NCBI GenBank assembly: GCA_030600725.1
Contig: JAUVLN010000005.1
Location: 1 to 23,153 of the forward strand
Reading direction: 5' to 3'
Length of the DNA: 23,153 nt
Source of the DNA: Thermoplasmatota archaeon
Lineage (GTDB): Archaea > Thermoplasmatota > Penumbrarchaeia > Penumbrarchaeales > Penumbrarchaeaceae
The notes under the pieces are model-generated. The model was not told where the DNA came from. It searched no databases and worked only from the letters and a program-made list of their open reading frames with translations. The position numbers and the translations under genes are program-made. Shown piece by piece: positions 19,959 through 23,153 of this stretch. Position 1 is the stretch's first letter, and each line of letters opens with the position of its first letter.

Positions 19959-22900
19959 CAATCTTTTGGAGGAGGTCCCTCGTGATCGGGGCCATCCCTC
20001 GGGGCCCTCCTGACGGGAGAGAAATCCCTCCCCTTGACCATGATGTCCTCCCCCTTCACGACCCTGCGGAAGGGGCGAGCCCGGATCCCCCTTCCCTGAA
20101 TGGCCCCTCCTCTCTTATCCAGCTCACGATCGATACGCTCATCCTCGATATCTCCCGATCTCTTGATGCGGAACCATAGTACGGCACCTGTTGTGCCTAT
20201 CACGATCAGGACCGATAGGGCCATGCCGATGAAACCTCCGAGGCTCAGACCCTCAACATCGATATCCTTCGAGTATGTTGACCCGTCCCCATCTCCGTCC
20301 CTGACCGTCAGCTTGACGCTGTAGGTGCCGCCCCAGGTATAGGTGTGCACTACGGTCGGATCCTCCGTCTCCACCTTCTCGCCGTCGTCGAACTCCCACA
20401 TGTAGGAAAGGCCCTCCATGTCCCAGCTGTCGTCGACGGCCTCGGCGATGAAGGTGACCTTTCTTCCGTCACGATCATGGGTGAAATAACCGCTGGGCGG
20501 ATCGTTCACCACGTTGACGTTGATGGAGGCGTGACCTATGCCGCCGTGACCATCGGTGACGGTGAGGTTGATGGACCGGAGGCCGGCCGTCCTGAAGGTG
20601 TGATGCACCCAGGGCCCAGGATACTGGTAGGACATTCCGTCGGTCACATTCCAGACGTATTCAATGATATCCCCTTTATCGGAATCGCTTGACAGGGCGC
20701 CGGATACGTACACCTCATCTCCCTCATGAACAATCAGGGTCACCCTGGAAGGGCCGGTATAGGACGGGGGCCCCTGATTGACCGTGATCGCGTCCCTGTC
20801 GATAAGCGCTACAGGGTCCGAATTCAGCACCACCACGGTCTCCTCCCACACCGCCGACAGGCCGAATGAGTTGGTCACCGTGAGGACCACGTGGTATGCC
20901 CCGCCCCGGTCGTACTTGTGGGACACGATATCGCCTCCCGCCATGATCCTGCCGTCTCCGAAATCCCAGAGAAGGGATATCTCATCCCCATCCGGGTCCT
21001 CCCCCATGTAGTGAAATACCACATCCTCCGATGCGTGGACCTCCTTCGACGATATGCCCATCTGCATCGTGGGAGGGCGGTCGGCCCTTATGGACATGAT
21101 CACGATCGACTCGCCCCCTTCGGAATCAATGGCCTTCAGGGTTATCGTGTACAATCCGCTCTCGTGGAAGGTGTGGACAAAGGTGGGATCCGACCCCTCG
21201 GAGAAGCTCCCGTCGTTCACCATCATCGAGTAGGATACGATCTCCCCATCGGGATCGTATGACGAGCCCAATGTTATCCTGAGGGGCTCGTCGACCTCGA
21301 TGACAGCTACATCCGGGTCCAGTTCGTAAACTATGACGGGCTCGATGTTCCGGGAGAGGTAGGAGAGGACCATCTGCGAAAGGTCGCGGTTGGCCTCCCT
21401 GCCCATTACGCTGTCGTCCAGCAGGTGCGGGACGGAGGCCACGACCCTTCCCTTCCCATGGGCGGCGGTGACCATCGCACATTGGGAACCGGCCGTATAG
21501 TAGACCGCATTCCCCCCCTCTGACACCTCCAGGGATCCCTGGAAGGTCGCGGAGATCCACGGCAGGGTCCCCACCAGGTCCGAGGATGGGTTCCGGATGA
21601 GGAGATCGCTCACCTCCCCGTCCTCCGTTGTGGAAATGCCCAGCGGTTCCAGCAGGTCCCTCACCACCGCGACCTGGTTGATATCCCCCGGGTCCACGAT
21701 AATGAACAGCTCCCCGCCCTGTTGTGAGAAAACGAGTATCTCCTCCCTCTCCTCATCCGTGAACGGCCGCTGAGGTTCGAAGAGCAGGTAACACTTGTAG
21801 GATCGAAGGGTGCCGCTGGCCACCGGCCCCATCATCTCCCTGAGATTGGTCCCGGAGCCGTTCCACAGCCTCAGCAGATCATCGAAACCTCCAAGTTCCG
21901 AATGGTAACCATCCACGTAGAAGCTCTCCTCGGCCCCGAAAACCGCGGTCCACACCCCCTCTTCCGGGTGGATCGCCGAGTTCCCCAGAACATCCGTTGT
22001 TGAGATACGATATTCGAAGGTTCCCCCGGGTTCGATATCGGTGGGGTACGCCCTGACCCGGATCCAGCCGGTAAATGGGTCCGTCTCGATGATATTCAAC
22101 GGGATCCGATACCAGCTCGTCCTGCCCTCCTCACGATACTCCAGTGTGCACACCGATGTGTCCACGCCTGTATCGTCCCTGATCCTGAAGTTCAGACCGC
22201 CCTCCGGCCCGAACGGGTCGTACACGGACCTCTGTCGGTGCCAGGCCTCAGGGGGTACTATCTCCCCGTCGAACCTCACCGTGGAAAAACCGTCAGGTGG
22301 AAAGGTGATCGTTGAGCCCCATATGGTGGTTACGATGTACCGGTACTCCAATTCCGTCGCACCGCCTATCGCCCTCGCACCCTGAAATCTCCCACCGTCG
22401 GAAACCAGGTCCACGAAGAACGTATCCCCGCCTATAACGACCTCGGCCCGGACGCTCGAGATGTTCCCGGGGGTTTCACTGGTCAGCAGAAGATCGATCT
22501 CGCTCGGTGCGGTATCGGACCAGTTCAGGCCGTGGGCCTTAAGGTCAACGGAATTCGTGGATCGGACCACGAAATCGTCCCAGCAGGTCCCCTTGGAGGA
22601 CCCCAGGCCCCCGTATCTGCTGTCGAAGAAATCCCCCCTGCCGGGCAGATATATGCCGAAATATATGGCATCTCCGGAGTGGACCCCTCCCCCCAGGGAG
22701 TGGATGATCACACCCTCCAATCCGGCCGCCGCCTTCTCGGCGCTCTCCCGGACCCTCTCATCCACGCCCTGCCATCTGGACAGGACCTGCATGAAATGGT
22801 AGATGTCACGGTAGTTCTGGTTATTGGGCGTCATGTCCGTTATGGTTCGGATCGACCTGTAGGTCTGAGAATCGTCGTAGGCGGTGTAGAACAGCTGCCG

Positions 22901-23153
22901 TGCCAGCTCCTCGAAATGGGGAAGGAAGGCCTCCCTGAACGCCTGCAGGTCCATCCCCGCCAGGGTCCATCTGTTCAACCCGTCCAGATCGTACTCCTCC
23001 CCGTAGATCTCCACGACCTCCGCAATGGATTCGGCCAGGGCCATTGAGCTGTTAACCATGATAGGTATCACCAGGTCGTATCTGGCCCCGTTCGCCGGTA
23101 TCTCGTCGAATGATCCCACCATGTACCGTGCGTGGTCCATCACCTCATATGCG
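19958..23153 (-). CDS. Large surface protein: clostripain-like peptidase C-terminal part, four PKD-like domains and membrane anchor (N-terminus beyond right edge)
   Basis: At least 1064 residues; the frame is open to the window edge, so the start and signal peptide are missing. Numbering from the GTG at 23143, the first 190 residues (AYEVMDHARYMVGSFDEIP, MDLQAFREAFLPHFEELARQL, NYRDIYHFMQVL, YFGIYLPGRGDF) follow the order of the clostripain (peptidase C11) C-terminal half. The catalytic Cys-containing segment would lie just outside. Linker beta domains follow, then a DUF4350/ThuA-like region (about 410-600), then PKD-like domains at about 601-686, 692-773, 776-880 and 881-963 (with WDFGDG and WEFDDG). 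One membrane helix lies at 968-991, and a basic cytoplasmic tail follows. Coupled to the metallophosphoesterase gene. Confidence 0.82.
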   Translation of the reverse strand, partial: AYEVMDHARYMVGSFDEIPANGARYDLVIPIMVNSSMALAESIAEVVEIYGEEYDLDGLNRWTLAGMDLQAFREAFLPHFEELARQLFYTAYDDSQTYRSIRTITDMTPNNQNYRDIYHFMQVLSRWQGVDERVRESAEKAAAGLEGVIIHSLGGGVHSGDAIYFGIYLPGRGDFFDSRYGGLGSSKGTCWDDFVVRSTNSVDLKAHGLNWSDTAPSEIDLLLTSETPGNISSVRAEVVIGGDTFFVDLVSDGGRFQGARAIGGATELEYRYIVTTIWGSTITFPPDGFSTVRFDGEIVPPEAWHRQRSVYDPFGPEGGLNFRIRDDTGVDTSVCTLEYREEGRTSWYRIPLNIIETDPFTGWIRVRAYPTDIEPGGTFEYRISTTDVLGNSAIHPEEGVWTAVFGAEESFYVDGYHSELGGFDDLLRLWNGSGTNLREMMGPVASGTLRSYKCYLLFEPQRPFTDEEREEILVFSQQGGELFIIVDPGDINQVAVVRDLLEPLGISTTEDGEVSDLLIRNPSSDLVGTLPWISATFQGSLEVSEGGNAVYYTAGSQCAMVTAAHGKGRVVASVPHLLDDSVMGREANRDLSQMVLSYLSRNIEPVIVYELDPDVAVIEVDEPLRITLGSSYDPDGEIVSYSMMVNDGSFSEGSDPTFVHTFHESGLYTITLKAIDSEGGESIVIMSIRADRPPTMQMGISSKEVHASEDVVFHYMGEDPDGDEISLLWDFGDGRIMAGGDIVSHKYDRGGAYHVVLTVTNSFGLSAVWEETVVVLNSDPVALIDRDAITVNQGPPSYTGPSRVTLIVHEGDEVYVSGALSSDSDKGDIIEYVWNVTDGMSYQYPGPWVHHTFRTAGLRSINLTVTDGHGGIGHASINVNVVNDPPSGYFTHDRDGRKVTFIAEAVDDSWDMEGLSYMWEFDDGEKVETEDPTVVHTYTWGGTYSVKLTVRDGDGDGSTYSKDIDVEGLSLGGFIGMALSVLIVIGTTGAVLWFRIKRSGDIEDERIDRELDKRGGAIQGRGIRARPFRRVVKGEDIMVKGRDFSPVRRAPRDGPDHEGPPPKD

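Overview
This window is archaeal chromosomal DNA. It carries archaeal-type ribosomal proteins (S24e, S27ae, L10e, L37Ae), RNA polymerase subunits Rpo7 and Rpo12 with Spt4, an Rrp4/Rrp41/Rrp42 exosome, a proteasome alpha subunit, RNase P protein Pop5, an RfcL clamp loader, and the archaea-specific GTP-dependent dephospho-CoA kinase and CTP-dependent riboflavin kinase. AT-rich TATA boxes precede most transcription units. Moderate-to-high GC, abundant AGG/AGA arginine codons, PKD-rich surface proteins, a PGF-CTERM sorting tail and a soluble PAS histidine kinase together suggest a euryarchaeote, most likely of the Thermoplasmatota. That placement is inference; no rRNA is present to confirm it. The window is gene-dense: no gap exceeds 300 bases, and I saw no tRNA, rRNA, CRISPR array or insertion sequence.

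Layout. (1) 1-1140, minus: two secreted or membrane-anchored proteins, one cut by the left edge and one with a LamG-like domain and a PGF-CTERM tail. (2) 1256-3023, minus: transcription/translation operon rpo7-spt4-dephospho-CoA kinase-S24e-S27ae. (3) 3121-4756, minus: pyruvoyl-dependent arginine decarboxylase followed by deoxyhypusine synthase, the first and last dedicated steps leading from arginine to modified eIF5A. (4) 4948-7413, plus: L10e, a small beta-barrel-type protein, Pth2, a DUF99 protein and an HTH-riboflavin kinase fusion. (5) 7395-14088, minus: an almost complete archaeal exosome superoperon in the order rnp2, psmA, SBDS, rrp4, rrp41, rrp42, L37Ae, rpo12, pcc1, prefoldin beta, DHH phosphoesterase. 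It has internal promoters and one striking tandem 99-bp palindromic repeat between pcc1 and prefoldin beta. (6) 14257-15576, plus: an unknown single-pass membrane protein, convergent with rfcL (15582-17129, minus). (7) 17321-18529, plus: a PAS histidine kinase with a degenerate ATP-binding core, ending exactly where a small winged-helix-like gene ends on the other strand. That gene follows a PRC-barrel gene in a two-gene operon. (8) 19236-23153, minus: a metallophosphoesterase translationally coupled to a large surface protein with a clostripain-like domain, several PKD domains and a membrane anchor, cut by the right edge.

Most of the window is core information processing (RNA synthesis, RNA decay, protein folding and degradation, replication clamp loading). 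The least explained parts are the 99-bp repeat element, the degenerate kinase with its small neighbours, the unknown membrane protein at 14257 and the surface proteins at both ends.
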